Shown: positions 8,949 to 20,381, counted from the first letter of the stretch. The stretch: 64,000 nucleotides of DNA from Microbacterium lushaniae (GCF_008727775.1 NZ_CP044232.1:1922001-1986000), one strand, 5' to 3'. Notes: a model not told the origin generated them from the sequence alone. Made by a program: numbers and translations.

Positions 8949-9449
8949 ATGACGACGGAGTCCACAGATCTGCGCAGCATCCCCTTCCGCACGGCGGAGG
9001 GAAACACCGCCACGCTCGGCGACTACGGCGACGGTGTCGTGATGGTCGTGAACGTCGCCTCCAAGTGCGGACTGGCTCCCCAGTACGAGAAGCTCGAGGA
9101 GCTCCAGCGCACCTACGGCGATCGGGGACTGACGGTGCTGGGCTTTCCCTGCAACCAGTTCCTGGGGCAGGAGCCGGGTTCGGTGGAGGAGATCCTGGAG
9201 TACTGCTCCACCACGTGGGGCGTGACCTTCCCCATCATGGACAAGGTGCGCGTCAACGGGTCGGCCGCAGCGCCGGTCTACAAGGCGCTCAAGAGCGCAC
9301 CCGACCTCGACGGCACGCACGGTCCCGTCCTGTGGAACTTCGAGAAGTTCGTGATCACGCCCGCGGGAGGCGTACACCGGTTCCGCTCGCAGGTCGCGCC
9401 CGATGACAAGGCGATCGTCTCTGTCATCGAGGACGCGCTCCCCCGCTGA
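8949..9449 (+). CDS. Glutathione/thiol peroxidase (Cys form)
   Basis: A 166-residue peroxidase of the GPx family. Peroxidatic Cys40 is in NVASKCGLA, Gln70 is in GFPCNQF, and Trp129-Asn130 are in PVLWNFEKF. Cys replaces the selenocysteine of animal enzymes. Actinobacteria generally lack glutathione, so thioredoxin or another thiol system is the more likely reductant (family knowledge, not seen here). It converges with the DsbA-like gene. Confidence 0.92.
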   Translation: MTTESTDLRSIPFRTAEGNTATLGDYGDGVVMVVNVASKCGLAPQYEKLEELQRTYGDRGLTVLGFPCNQFLGQEPGSVEEILEYCSTTWGVTFPIMDKVRVNGSAAAPVYKALKSAPDLDGTHGPVLWNFEKFVITPAGGVHRFRSQVAPDDKAIVSVIEDALPR

Positions 9450-9455
9450 CGGGCC

Positions 9456-10142
9456 CTATCCGGCCGACACGTTAGCCGGCTGCCCGGCGCGTTCGGCCCA
9501 CAGCTGCCGCGTGATCTGAGCGAAAGCCGCCGGGGGCTGCGCGCCGCTGACGCCGTACTGACCATCGATCACGAAGAACGGGACGCCGTTGATGCCGTAC
9601 GCGGCGGCCTGCTCCTGATCGGCCCGCACATCGCCGAGGTGGCGCTGCGACTCCAGAGCCGCGCGCGCCTCGTCGGCAGGCAGACCGACCTCGGATGCGA
9701 GCGAGACGAGCTCGTCGGTTCGGCCCAGGTGGCGGCCCTCGACGAAGTACGCCGACATCAGCCGCTCGACCATCTCCAGCTGACGGCCCTGCGCCTTGGC
9801 GAAGTGCAGCAGTTCGTGGGCCTTCACGGTGTTGGTGTGCTGGAGCAGATCGAACCGGTACGAGAGCCCCGCCTCGGCGGCGACGCCGGTGACGCGCTCC
9901 AGCATCTGCTGGGCCTGTTCGCGGGAGATCGCCTTGTGCTGGGAGAGGTAGTCCATCTGGCTCCCCTCGAAATCGACCGGAGTGTCCGGCGACAGCTCGA
10001 ACGAGTGGTACTCCACCTCCACCTGCGGGGCGTCGGGGTCGGTCGACACCTCCGCCAGGCCACGCTCCAGGTTCCGCTTGCCGATGTAGCACCAGGGGCA
10101 GGCGATGTCACTCCACACGTCGATCTTGATCGCTTCACTCAC
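9456..10142 (-). CDS. DsbA-family oxidoreductase, FrnE type
   Basis: A 228-residue thioredoxin-fold protein with the active site CPWC in WSDIACPWCYIGKRN close to the N-terminus and an inserted helical domain. There is no signal peptide, so it acts in the cytosol. The family is annotated as 2-hydroxychromene-2-carboxylate isomerase/FrnE-like disulfide isomerase. GTG at 10142 puts the motif at the usual distance; the frame is open further upstream. The end FFVIDGQYGVSGAQP is typical. Confidence 0.88.
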   Translation of the reverse strand: MSEAIKIDVWSDIACPWCYIGKRNLERGLAEVSTDPDAPQVEVEYHSFELSPDTPVDFEGSQMDYLSQHKAISREQAQQMLERVTGVAAEAGLSYRFDLLQHTNTVKAHELLHFAKAQGRQLEMVERLMSAYFVEGRHLGRTDELVSLASEVGLPADEARAALESQRHLGDVRADQEQAAAYGINGVPFFVIDGQYGVSGAQPPAAFAQITRQLWAERAGQPANVSAG

Positions 10143-10206
10143 AACACGTGCAACGAGCACCGGCGCCTCTCGTATTCCCGGAGCGGCATGATCGGACGGA
10201 ATGTGG

Positions 10207-11016
10207 TCAGATGCCGCCGGGCGAATCCACCGCGTGCCCGAACCGGCGGTCGCGGTCGAGGTAGACGTCGATCGCATCCCACAGGTGGGTGCGCCGGAAG
10301 TCGGGCCACAGCGTGTCGAGGAACACGAACTCCGCGTACGCGGACTCCCACAGCAGGAAGTTCGACGTGCGCTGCTCGCCGCTGGAGCGCACGAACAGGT
10401 CGACGTCGGGCATGTCGGGCTGGTAGAGGTGCCGGGCCACCAGCCGCTCCGTGATGGCGGAGGGCTTCAATCGTCCGGCGGCGATCTCCTCCCCCATCCG
10501 TCGCATCGCATCGACGAGCTCGACCCGCCCGCCGTAGTTGACGCACATCGTGAGGGTCAGCACGTCGTTGCCGGCGGTGAGCTGCTCGGCGAACTGCAGC
10601 TCCTTGATGACCGATCCCCACAGGCGCGGCTTGCGTCCGGCCCACCGCACCCGCACGCCCCATTCGTTGAGCTGGTCGCGACGACGGTGGAGCACTTCGC
10701 GGTTGAACCCCATGAGGAAGCGCACCTCGTCGGGAGAGCGCTTCCAGTTCTCGGTCGAGAACGCGTACACCGACAGGTGCTTCACCCCGGCTTGGATGGC
10801 CCCGGCCACGACGTCCAGCAGCGCCGCCTCCCCCGCCCGGTGCCCCTCGACACGGGTCAGGCTGCGGCGGTTCGCCCACCGGCCGTTCCCGTCCATGACG
10901 ATCGCCACGTGTGCCGGCACCGCCCCCCGCGGGTAGGTCGGCGGATACTCGCCGGTCCAGTCCACGGGTCGGAAGGGCACCGCGTCGCGATGCGTGTAGG
11001 GCTTGGCTGCCATCAT
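10207..11016 (-). CDS. uppS: Undecaprenyl diphosphate synthase (cis-prenyltransferase)
   Basis: It condenses isopentenyl diphosphate units into the lipid carrier of peptidoglycan synthesis. In the 269-residue protein the catalytic motif is [13 protein letters not shown], and [10 protein letters not shown] and the C-terminal [15 protein letters not shown] motif are all present. ATG codons at 11016 and 11013 are both possible; the stop of recO falls inside this ATGATG, so the genes are coupled. Confidence 0.95.
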   Translation of the reverse strand: MMAAKPYTHRDAVPFRPVDWTGEYPPTYPRGAVPAHVAIVMDGNGRWANRRSLTRVEGHRAGEAALLDVVAGAIQAGVKHLSVYAFSTENWKRSPDEVRFLMGFNREVLHRRRDQLNEWGVRVRWAGRKPRLWGSVIKELQFAEQLTAGNDVLTLTMCVNYGGRVELVDAMRRMGEEIAAGRLKPSAITERLVARHLYQPDMPDVDLFVRSSGEQRTSNFLLWESAYAEFVFLDTLWPDFRRTHLWDAIDVYLDRDRRFGHAVDSPGGI

Positions 11017-11741
11017 CCGGCTTCCACGTGCGCGAGCGAGCGGATGCCACGTTCCAGATGCCACTGCGCGTATGCCGCGATGAGCCCGGATGCGGCGCTG
11101 GTCGCCGCCGGTGCCGCCTCGTCGACCTGCTGCCACTCACCGCGCAGCAGTGAGCGCAGCAGCGACGCCGTCGGGGCCGCCACGCGCGCCGACCCCACCG
11201 GGGCGCACGCGGCGCACACCATCCCGCCCAGCTGTGCGACGAACGCCTCATGCTCACCGGGGGCTGCGCACCGCGCGCATTCGTCCAGGCCGGGCGCCCA
11301 TCCCGACAGCGCCATCGCCCGCAGCATGTACGAGTCCAGCACGCTGCGGGAGGCGTGCTCGCCACGCGCGAGCGCGCGCAGGCCGCCGACGAGGAGCAGG
11401 TACTGCTGCGGGGTCGCCTCCGCTTCGTTCAGGCGGTCGGCGGTCTCCACCATCGCGTTCGCGGAGGTGTACCGGTCGTAGTGCACGGCGATGTCGGCAC
11501 CGTACGCACCGAGGGACTCCGCCTGCTGCACGATGTCGAGCGAGCGGCCCTTGTACAGCATCACGTCGGCCACCATGAACGGTTCCAGGCGCGAGCCGAA
11601 CCGGGACGACGTGCGGCGCACCCCCTTGGCCACCGCGCGGATCTTCCCGTGCCGGCGACCGAGCATCGTCACGATGCGGTCCGCTTCGCCCAGCTTGTGG
11701 GTCCGCAGGACCACGACCTCGTCGCGGTAGGTGGGCACCAC
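11013..11741 (-). CDS. recO: DNA repair protein RecO
   Basis: The recombination mediator that loads RecA at gaps with RecR. In the 242-residue protein the N-terminal OB fold begins [22 protein letters not shown] and a helical region follows. A zinc site of two CxxC pairs (CARC and CAAC) is found near residue 190. Two GTG codons (11741 and 11738) can start the frame. The next gene, uppS, overlaps its stop. Confidence 0.94.
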   Translation of the reverse strand: MVPTYRDEVVVLRTHKLGEADRIVTMLGRRHGKIRAVAKGVRRTSSRFGSRLEPFMVADVMLYKGRSLDIVQQAESLGAYGADIAVHYDRYTSANAMVETADRLNEAEATPQQYLLLVGGLRALARGEHASRSVLDSYMLRAMALSGWAPGLDECARCAAPGEHEAFVAQLGGMVCAACAPVGSARVAAPTASLLRSLLRGEWQQVDEAAPAATSAASGLIAAYAQWHLERGIRSLAHVEAG

Positions 11742-11798
11742 CCCATTATCCGCCCGCCTGAGGCTTCCCCGCGAAGCGCGCGCCAGGAGAATGGTTCC

Positions 11799-12497
11799 AT
11801 GACGTCGCAGATGCTCATCATCCCTCTGTGGGCCGACCTCCTCGCCGTCGGCCTCGGCGGCGTTCAGGGGGCGCTGTTCGCATCGGGCTTCCGCGGTCAG
11901 CAGCGGCTGGACCTGCTGGGCGTGGCGATCATCGGCATCGTCACCGGGATGGGCGGCGGCCTCATCCGCGATCTGCTGCTGGGGGTGGTCCCCGCGACGC
12001 TGCAGAGCAACTGGTACCTGCTGACCGCCTCGGGCGCCGCCCTGGTCGGGATGCTGCTGGCCGGCATCTTCCAGCGCCTGAACGCCGCCATCATCGCGCT
12101 GGACGCGCTCGTGATCGGGCTGTTCGGCGCGTTCGGGACGAGCAAGGCGCTCGCAATCGGCCTTCCGCCGGTGCCCGCCGTCTTCGTCGGGGTGTGCTCG
12201 GCGGTGGGGGGTGGCGTGCTGCGGGACATGATGATGGGCCTGCCGGTGGCGATCATGCACGTCGGATCGCTCTATGCGGTGGCCGCCGGTGCGGGATGCG
12301 CCGTCCTGGCCACCGCGGAGGCGCTCGGCGCGCCGCTGCAGATCGCGGCGATCGCCGGGATCGTCGTGACGACGGTCATCCGCATCCTCGCCGTCGTCTT
12401 CGACGTGTCGCTGCCGGAACAGCGGATGCTGCATCGGCGCAAGGTCGCCGTCGAGACCTCGACCATCCCGGTCGTGCGCCCCCACGACGCAGACTGA
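11799..12497 (+). CDS. TRIC-type cation channel family protein
   Basis: A 232-residue membrane protein with seven predicted helices in two repeats of three. Each repeat carries the Gly-rich kinked motif ([13 protein letters not shown] and [13 protein letters not shown]) diagnostic of the UPF0126/TRIC potassium channel family. The start is ATG at 11799 with AGGAGA upstream. The ATG at 11791 is out of frame and closes at once. It is divergent from recO and converges on leuA. Confidence 0.9.
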   Translation: MTSQMLIIPLWADLLAVGLGGVQGALFASGFRGQQRLDLLGVAIIGIVTGMGGGLIRDLLLGVVPATLQSNWYLLTASGAALVGMLLAGIFQRLNAAIIALDALVIGLFGAFGTSKALAIGLPPVPAVFVGVCSAVGGGVLRDMMMGLPVAIMHVGSLYAVAAGAGCAVLATAEALGAPLQIAAIAGIVVTTVIRILAVVFDVSLPEQRMLHRRKVAVETSTIPVVRPHDAD

Positions 12498-12508
12498 CCT
12501 CCCGCCCG

Positions 12509-12552
12509 CTCCTGCCGTGAGATGCCGCCTGCGCGGCTTCTCGGGGCAGGAG
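12509..12552. terminator. Possible bidirectional terminator between TRIC and leuA
   Basis: CTCCTGCC at 12509-12516 can pair with GGCAGGAG at 12545-12552, with a smaller GC stem in the loop. It sits in the only gap between two convergent genes. No clear U-tract is present. Confidence 0.35.
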
Positions 12553-12567
12553 CGGAGCGGCAGGTGG

Positions 12568-14391
<1,824 letters not shown>

Positions 14392-14445
14392 TTAGAACGA
14401 GGCCTCGCCGCGGCAGCTAAGAAGGAGCAGACCGCCGGAAAGCAC
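14392..14445 (-). CDS. leuL: Leucine leader peptide upstream of leuA
   Basis: A 17-residue open frame with GTG start and TAA stop, reading MLSGGLLLLSCRGEASF. Codons 6-9 are four consecutive Leu codons (CTG CTC CTT CTT), and codon 2 is also Leu. It ends 63 bp before leuA. Leu-codon leader ORFs upstream of leuA are an established attenuation device in actinobacteria. I read this from the sequence; no Shine-Dalgarno sequence was confirmed. Confidence 0.72.
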   Translation of the reverse strand: MLSGGLLLLSCRGEASF

Positions 14446-14520
14446 GATGTCAGGCTACACCTGCTCGCTCGCGCGGTCGAACGACGTGAGACGATCCGGG
14501 CTGTGGAGACACACTCAGGT

Positions 14521-15123
14521 ATGCGGCGGATCCTGCGTTCGACCCCCCTGCTTGCCGTGTGCACGGCGGCGGCCCTGCTTTCCGGGTGCGCGAGCACCCC
14601 CTCCGCCGCCGGCCGGCAGGAGCCCGCGCTGCCGGAAGAGGAGGTGGTGGGAGCAGGAACGGTGCTCGACGAGGGCGACGGCGCGCAGCTGTGCCTCGGG
14701 CCGGTGGCCGAGTCGTTCCCGCCGCAATGCCGCGGCATCCCTCTGCACGGCTGGTCGTGGGACGACGTCGTGCCCGATGCCTCCTCCGGCGACGTGCGCT
14801 GGGGGGCCTACGCGGTGCAGGGCCGCTACGACGGTGAGGCGCTCACGGTGACGACGGATGCCACGCCTCTGGCCCTGTACGACCCGGAGCCGTTCCCCTG
14901 GCCCGACGGCACGGGAACGGCCGACGAGGAGGAGCTGGCGCGGATCGGCGAGGAGGCGGTCGGCCGCTTCGCCGACGCGTTCCTGACCGCCACCCCCCGC
15001 GACGGCCGGCTCGAGGTCGTCGTGGTGTGGGACGACGGGACGTGGCAGCGCCAGGCCGACGCCCAGTACGGCGACGGCCTGGTCGTGGTCACCTCGGCGC
15101 TGCGCTCCGTGCGGGAGGGCTAG
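14521..15123 (+). CDS. Putative lipoprotein of unknown function
   Basis: A 200-residue protein with a classical lipoprotein signal: basic N-terminus MRRILR, a hydrophobic stretch and the lipobox LLSGC with Cys at about residue 23. The mature part is acidic, with two further Cys (QLCLG and PQCRG) that could form a disulfide outside the membrane. I do not recognise a family. ATG at 14521 is preferred; GTG further upstream is possible. It is divergent from leuA and converges on era. Confidence 0.75.
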   Translation: MRRILRSTPLLAVCTAAALLSGCASTPSAAGRQEPALPEEEVVGAGTVLDEGDGAQLCLGPVAESFPPQCRGIPLHGWSWDDVVPDASSGDVRWGAYAVQGRYDGEALTVTTDATPLALYDPEPFPWPDGTGTADEEELARIGEEAVGRFADAFLTATPRDGRLEVVVVWDDGTWQRQADAQYGDGLVVVTSALRSVREG

Positions 15124-16028
15124 AAGCCCAGGCGCCCGAGCTGCTTGGGGTCGCGCTGCCATTCCTTGGCCACGCGCACGTGGAGTTTCAGGAACACCCG
15201 CGTGCCGACGAGCGGTTCGATCTGCGCGCGCGCCCGCGCGCCCACATCCCGCAGCCGGGATCCCTTGTGACCGATGATGATCGACTTCTGGCTGTCGCGC
15301 TCGACGACCACGCTCGCGTGGATGTCGGTCATCGATCCGGTCTCCCGCGTGGCGATGTCGTCGATCGTGACGGCGATCGAGTGCGGGAGCTCGTCGCGCA
15401 CGCCTTCCAGCGCGGCTTCGCGGATGATCTCGGCGATGCGGTCCTCCAGCGACTCGTCGGTGACGACGCCTTCCTCGTACAGGGCGGGCCCCTCCGGCAT
15501 CAGCGGGAGCAGCTCGTCGGCCAGCACGTCCAGCTGATCGTGGGTGAGGGCCGACAGCGGGATCACCGCATGCCAGTCCTCCCGCAGCGCGTCGACCTCG
15601 ATGAGGCGCTCGGTGATCTGCTCGCGCGAGGCGGCGTCGGTCTTGGTCACGATGGCGACCTTCTTCGCGCGCGCGTACCCCGACAGCGAATCCGCGATCC
15701 GGCGGTCGCCGGGGCCCACCTTCTCGGTCGCGGGCACGCAGAAGGCGATGACGTCGACGTCGCCCAGCACCTGCTCCACGAGGTCGTTGAGGCGCTGGCC
15801 GAGCAGGGTGCGCGGGCGGTGGATGCCCGGGGTGTCCACGATCACCAATTGCCCACCGGGGCGGTTGACGATGCCGCGGATGGCGCGGCGCGTCGTCTGC
15901 GGCTTGTCGCTGGTGATCGCGACCTTCTCCCCGACGAGCGCGTTCGTCAGCGTGGACTTGCCCACGTTGGGTCGACCCACGAAGGTGACGAAGCCGGATC
16001 GTTTATCGGGTGCGGAGGCGTGGTCCAT
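15120..16028 (-). CDS. era: GTPase Era
   Basis: A ribosome-assembly GTPase that binds the 16S rRNA 3' end. The 302-residue protein has G1 GRPNVGKST, G3 DTPGIH, G4 TKTD and a C-terminal KH domain (IIGHKGSRLRDVGARAR). The ATG at 16028 shares its first base with the stop codon of the upstream choloylglycine-hydrolase-like gene. In related genomes era normally follows the CNNM gene directly (family knowledge). Confidence 0.95.
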   Translation of the reverse strand: MDHASAPDKRSGFVTFVGRPNVGKSTLTNALVGEKVAITSDKPQTTRRAIRGIVNRPGGQLVIVDTPGIHRPRTLLGQRLNDLVEQVLGDVDVIAFCVPATEKVGPGDRRIADSLSGYARAKKVAIVTKTDAASREQITERLIEVDALREDWHAVIPLSALTHDQLDVLADELLPLMPEGPALYEEGVVTDESLEDRIAEIIREAALEGVRDELPHSIAVTIDDIATRETGSMTDIHASVVVERDSQKSIIIGHKGSRLRDVGARARAQIEPLVGTRVFLKLHVRVAKEWQRDPKQLGRLGF

Positions 16029-16999
16029 CAATTCTGCATGTGTATCTGTTGGCCCTTTATCAGTGGGTAGGAGGCCAGCGCCGTGCCGTCGAGATCTTCC
16101 TTGTGCATGTCGACGCCGGTGACCTGGCTGTTCTCGTAGGTCGTGTAGTAGTAGACGCCCTGATCGGTGTTGCAGCAGGACGAATAGATCGTGATCTCGA
16201 ACTTGTCGCCGACATGCACGCATCCCCGCTGCTGGGCGACGGATCCGAGGATGTGGAAGAACTGGCTGATCGACTCCGATTCGGAGTCTCCCGAGACCGA
16301 GTTCATCTTCGTGAACACCGCCTTGACGAAGCGGGAGGAGGACGACAGGTCCCCGGGAAGGCCGATCGCGCCCATTCCGCGGCTGTAGGTGTCCAACGGC
16401 AGGTCCTCGGAGAACCTGTTCTCGGGAGGGTACGTGGACAGGTGCATGAAGTCGTTCAGCTTGAAGCTCTGGATGTCGAAGGTGGGGTTGTTGGCGAGGA
16501 CACCGGTGGGGTTGTCGTAGACCTTCAGCCCCTCCTTCACACTCTCTACAGTAATCGACTCGTTCCGGTCGGAGATGATCCAGTGCAGCGGCGAAAGGGG
16601 GTACGCGTCGCTGAAATTGATCTTCACGAGGTTCAGCGAAGCGAGCGCCGTGCGCGCTTGCGCCACCGTCTCGAACTGCCCGAGGATCCACGGGATGAAT
16701 TCGAACGGCGTGATGTTCGTCTTGCCGTCGGCTTCAGGCTTGTAGTCGGCGTTCTCCGGGAAGTTCAGCCCCGCCATGCTGAGGCCCTTCTCGTTCGTGG
16801 CGTCGTAATACAGCGGATAGCCGTCCACCACCGTCGCCATTCCGATGATGGCGTGATGCGTGTCCAGCGCCGGCTCTTTACGGAACTCGAAGGGGAAACT
16901 CCGCGGGGTGACGGTGACCGCCTCGTTGTAGGAGAACTCGAGGTCGAGGTTGCGACCGAAGTAGTGGTCCTTGGTCGTGTAATTGGTTGCCGTGCACAT
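16028..16999 (-). CDS. Choloylglycine hydrolase family (bile salt hydrolase / penicillin V acylase)
   Basis: A 323-residue Ntn hydrolase that cleaves amide bonds, such as conjugated bile salts, penicillin V or N-acyl homoserine lactones. The nucleophile Cys2 is exposed by Met removal (MCTATNY). Arg16 and Asp19 (GRNLD), Asn79 (GLNFP), Asn170/171 (LANNPTF) and Arg223 match the catalytic set, so it should be active. No signal peptide is seen. Base composition is visibly less GC-rich than its neighbours, and the protein looks like Firmicutes bile salt hydrolases. It sits between the CNNM gene and era and overlaps the era start by one base. Acquisition by transfer is the likely origin; the true substrate is open. 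Confidence 0.9.
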   Translation of the reverse strand: MCTATNYTTKDHYFGRNLDLEFSYNEAVTVTPRSFPFEFRKEPALDTHHAIIGMATVVDGYPLYYDATNEKGLSMAGLNFPENADYKPEADGKTNITPFEFIPWILGQFETVAQARTALASLNLVKINFSDAYPLSPLHWIISDRNESITVESVKEGLKVYDNPTGVLANNPTFDIQSFKLNDFMHLSTYPPENRFSEDLPLDTYSRGMGAIGLPGDLSSSSRFVKAVFTKMNSVSGDSESESISQFFHILGSVAQQRGCVHVGDKFEITIYSSCCNTDQGVYYYTTYENSQVTGVDMHKEDLDGTALASYPLIKGQQIHMQN

Positions 17000-17061
17000 C
17001 GGGCTGCCTCCGACTTCTCGTGTGTCCCGCGTCGGTTCGATGGGCGCCGGGGGCACCCATC

Positions 17062-18399
17062 CTAGGCAGAGGTGTCGGTGTCCCGTCTAGGGTCCACCCG
17101 GATCTCCCCGGTGCGCGGACGCGTCGGCGTCTCCTCGGATGCGGGCTCCTCGGCGCGCTCGACGAAAACCGTCGCGATCCCGCGCCCGCGTCCGCGGGAT
17201 GCGCCGCCGGTCATCACGAGCCCGGCGTACTCGGCCGTGGCCCCCGGCTGCGGGATGCGGCCGAGAGCCTTGCCCAGCAGGCCGCCGATGGAGTCGACGT
17301 CCTCGTCGTCCACCTCGATGCCGAACAGGTCGCCCACCTCGTCCACGCCCAGCCGCGCGCTGACGCGGAATTTCCCGGGCTCGAGTTCGGTGATCTCGCT
17401 CGAGCGGGCGTCGTACTCGTCGGAGATGTCGCCCACGAGCTCCTCGATGAGATCTTCCAGGGTCACGAGCCCCGACACGCCGCCGTACTCGTCGATCACC
17501 AGGCACACGTGCACGGCGTCACGCCGCATCTGCTGCAGGAGTGTCTCGGCGCGCATCGACTCGGGCACGAACACCGCAGGGCGGGCGATGCGGCGGATGG
17601 GAGCATCCCGCCACCCCTGCTCGTCGCGGAACCCGAACTGCACGAGGTCTTTCAAATACAGCATCCCGACCACGTCGTCGGCCTCGTCGTCGATCAGCGG
17701 GACGCGCGAGATGCCCTTCTCCAGGAACAGCGTGAGCGCCTCGCGGGTGCTCGCCCCGGCGTCGACCGACACCATGTCGGTGCGCGGCACCATCACTTCG
17801 CGCACGTAGCGGTCGGTGAAATCGAAGACCGAATGGATGAGCTCGCGGTCATCCTCTTCGATGAGCTCGTTCTCGGCGGCTTCGTCGATGATGCTGAGCA
17901 GCTGCTCCTCTGAGGCGAAGGATGAGCCGTGCGAGACGCCGGGCGTGACACGGTTGCCCAGAGCCACCAGAGCGTACGCCAGCGGGCCGAGGATGATGCG
18001 CAGACCCCGGATCACCGGCGCCGCGGCGCGCAGGAGCCCCCGGGCGTGCTGGCGGCCCACCGAGCGCGGGCTGGCCCCGACCGCGACGAAGGAGATCGCG
18101 GTCATGATGACCGCCGCTGCCAGCGTCGCCCACCAGAGGTTGTCGAACAGCAGCACGAACGCCACCGTCACCAGCACGGCCGCGCTGGTCTCGGCCAGGA
18201 CGCGGATGAACGAGACGGCGTTGGCGTGCGCGTCGGGGTCTGCCGCGATCCGGCGCAGGGAGGTGGCGCTGCGCCCCTCGGCGGCCAGGTCGGCCAGGTC
18301 GGAGCGCGACGTCACGCCCAGCGCCGCCTCCACCGCGACCATGAGCCCGCCGAAGGCGACCAGGAGGAGCGCGCCGACGAGCAGGAGCGCTTCGGTCAT
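17062..18399 (-). CDS. Hemolysin C / CNNM-family membrane protein with CBS domains
   Basis: A 445-residue protein. The N-terminal DUF21 membrane domain has about four helices (residues 1-150), followed by two CBS domains (residues about 200-320; VMVPRTDMVSVDA, GVSGLVTLEDLIEELVGDI) and a C-terminal CorC/HlyC domain. The family is linked to magnesium and cobalt export. The ATG overlaps the ybeY stop by four bases (ATGA), so it belongs to the phoH-ybeY operon. Confidence 0.93.
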   Translation of the reverse strand: MTEALLLVGALLLVAFGGLMVAVEAALGVTSRSDLADLAAEGRSATSLRRIAADPDAHANAVSFIRVLAETSAAVLVTVAFVLLFDNLWWATLAAAVIMTAISFVAVGASPRSVGRQHARGLLRAAAPVIRGLRIILGPLAYALVALGNRVTPGVSHGSSFASEEQLLSIIDEAAENELIEEDDRELIHSVFDFTDRYVREVMVPRTDMVSVDAGASTREALTLFLEKGISRVPLIDDEADDVVGMLYLKDLVQFGFRDEQGWRDAPIRRIARPAVFVPESMRAETLLQQMRRDAVHVCLVIDEYGGVSGLVTLEDLIEELVGDISDEYDARSSEITELEPGKFRVSARLGVDEVGDLFGIEVDDEDVDSIGGLLGKALGRIPQPGATAEYAGLVMTGGASRGRGRGIATVFVERAEEPASEETPTRPRTGEIRVDPRRDTDTSA

Positions 18400-18863
18400 G
18401 CGCGACGGCGGCGTTCAGCCGACTGGAAGCCCACGATGAGGTCCTTCTGCAGCGCGAACATCTCCCGCTCCTCGGCCGGCTCCGCGTGATCGAACCCCAG
18501 GAGGTGGAGCAGGCCGTGCGTGGTGAGGAGGATGAGCTCGTCCTGGGTCGAGTGCTTGGCGGCGACCGCCTGCGCCTCGGCCACCTGCGGGCAGAGCACG
18601 ATGTCGCCCAGGAGCCCCGCCGGTGTGGGCATGTCTTCGGTGCCGGGGCGCAGCTCGTCCATGGGGAAGCTCAGCACGTCGGTGGGACCGGGCTCGTCCA
18701 TCCACTGCACGTGCAGAGCCTCCATGGCGCCTTCGTCGACCAGGACGATGGCGACGTCGGCGTCGGGGCTGACGTGCAGTTCGTCGAGGTTGTACTCCAT
18801 GAGGCGCAGCAGCACCTTCTCGTCCACCTCGACGCCGGACTCGTTGTTGATCTCGATGGTCAT
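18396..18863 (-). CDS. ybeY: Endoribonuclease YbeY (16S rRNA maturation)
   Basis: A 155-residue metalloenzyme for 16S rRNA 3'-end processing and ribosome quality control. The zinc motif HGLLHLLGFDH has all three His. It overlaps phoH upstream and the CNNM gene downstream by four bases each, so the three are translationally coupled. Confidence 0.95.
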   Translation of the reverse strand: MTIEINNESGVEVDEKVLLRLMEYNLDELHVSPDADVAIVLVDEGAMEALHVQWMDEPGPTDVLSFPMDELRPGTEDMPTPAGLLGDIVLCPQVAEAQAVAAKHSTQDELILLTTHGLLHLLGFDHAEPAEEREMFALQKDLIVGFQSAERRRRA

Positions 18864-19966
18864 GATCGGCCTCGCCTCGGCATGTGGTCGCGCGGCCCGC
18901 CGGTGCGGCCGGCGCGGCGCTCGGCGCGATTGGCGAACTCGCCGGCCTCGTCGCGCTCGCGCTTGGCGACCAGGCGCTTCTCGTCGTACTCGCTGTACGC
19001 GTCGACGATGCGGCCGACGAGTGTGTGCCGCACCACGTCGTCGCTCGTGAGGTAGGCGAAGTGGATGTCGTCGACGCTGGAGAGGATGCGGGTGACCAGG
19101 CGCAGACCGGACGTGCCCTGGGGCAGGTCGACCTGCGTGATGTCGCCGGTGACGACCATCCGCGTGCCGAAGCCCAGACGCGTGAGGAACATCTTCATCT
19201 GCTCGGGCGTGGTGTTCTGCGCCTCGTCGAGCACGACGAACGAATCGTTGAGCGTGCGCCCGCGCATGTAGGCCAGCGGTGCGACCTCGATCGTGCCCGT
19301 TGCCATGAGCTTCGGCACGATCTCGGGGTCGATCATCTCGTTGAGGGCGTCGTAGAGCGGTCGCAGGTAGGGGTCGATCTTGTCGGTGAGCGTGCCGGGA
19401 AGGAACCCGAGCCGCTCGCCGGCTTCGACGGCGGGCCGGGTGAGGATGATGCGGCTGACCTCTTTGCGCTGGAGCGCCTGGACTGCCTTGGCCATCGCGA
19501 GATACGTCTTCCCCGTACCGGCCGGCCCGATCCCGAAGACGATGGTGCTCTCGTCGATGGCGTCCACATACGCCTTCTGGCCGAGCGTCTTGGGCCGGAT
19601 GACCTTGCCGCGCGAAGAGAGGATCGCCTCCCCGAGCACCTCGGAGGGGCGCGGACCGCCACCGGCCTCGGCGCTGCTGCGCAGGATGCGGCTGGAGCTG
19701 GAGACGTCGGTGGGGTCGAGACCGTGTCCCGCCTTGGTCATCGCCAGGAGCTCGTCCACGAGGGAGCGCGCGCGAGCGACCGCCTCGCGGGGCCCGGTGA
19801 GCGTGATCTCGTTCCCGCGCACGTGCACGTCCACGTCGGGATGCTCCTTCTCCACGACACGCAGCAGCCGGTCCTGCGGGCCGAGGAGCTGCACCATCGC
19901 CACGCCGTCCGCGTAGACGTGATCGACGGCGACGTCGGAATCGTCAGGCACCGAGGCTCGCTTCAT
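18860..19966 (-). CDS. phoH: PhoH-like ATPase
   Basis: A 368-residue cytosolic ATPase of the PhoH2/YbeZ type that works with YbeY in RNA metabolism. A KH-like N-terminal part is followed by Walker A GPAGTGKT and Walker B FVVLDEAQN. ATG at 19966 overlaps the HIT gene by 23 bp. GTG at 19951 (363 residues, 8-bp overlap) is the alternative; the sequence does not decide. Confidence 0.93.
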   Translation of the reverse strand: MKRASVPDDSDVAVDHVYADGVAMVQLLGPQDRLLRVVEKEHPDVDVHVRGNEITLTGPREAVARARSLVDELLAMTKAGHGLDPTDVSSSSRILRSSAEAGGGPRPSEVLGEAILSSRGKVIRPKTLGQKAYVDAIDESTIVFGIGPAGTGKTYLAMAKAVQALQRKEVSRIILTRPAVEAGERLGFLPGTLTDKIDPYLRPLYDALNEMIDPEIVPKLMATGTIEVAPLAYMRGRTLNDSFVVLDEAQNTTPEQMKMFLTRLGFGTRMVVTGDITQVDLPQGTSGLRLVTRILSSVDDIHFAYLTSDDVVRHTLVGRIVDAYSEYDEKRLVAKRERDEAGEFANRAERRAGRTGGPRDHMPRRGRS

Positions 19967-20291
19967 CCAGGTCGCCGCCGAGCACATGCGCGTGGACATG
20001 GAAGACGGTCTGCCCCGCCTTGGGTCCGGTGTTGAACACGAGGCGGAAGTCGCCCCCCGCGTGCTCGGCCGCGACGCTGTTGGCAAGGCCCACGATCTCG
20101 GCGAGGAGGCTCGGGTCACCGGCGGCCAGTTCGACGACGTTGCGGTACTCGCTCGACTTGGGGATCACCAGCAGGTGGACGGGAGCCTTGGGTGCGATGT
20201 CGCGGATGACGAAGGCGTTCTCGGTCTCCGCGATGATCTCGCCGGGGATTTCGCCCTCGAGGATGCGCGTGAAGATCGATGGTTCGCTCAT
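19944..20291 (-). CDS. HIT-family nucleotide hydrolase
   Basis: A 115-residue histidine-triad protein, HINT branch, which hydrolyses nucleoside phosphoramidates. The triad is HVHAHV near residues 99-104, and the start FTRILEGEIPGEIIAETE is typical. It is the first gene of the HIT-phoH-ybeY-CNNM-era run. The 90-bp gap to rsmE holds a short GC stem but no gene. Confidence 0.95.
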   Translation of the reverse strand: MSEPSIFTRILEGEIPGEIIAETENAFVIRDIAPKAPVHLLVIPKSSEYRNVVELAAGDPSLLAEIVGLANSVAAEHAGGDFRLVFNTGPKAGQTVFHVHAHVLGGDLDEASLGA

Positions 20292-20381
20292 AGGTCCAGT
20301 CTATTCACCGGCCACCCCTACGAGGCGAGCCCCTCGCGACCCCGCTGCCGACGGGGCGGGTAGGCGATCAGGAGACCGGTG

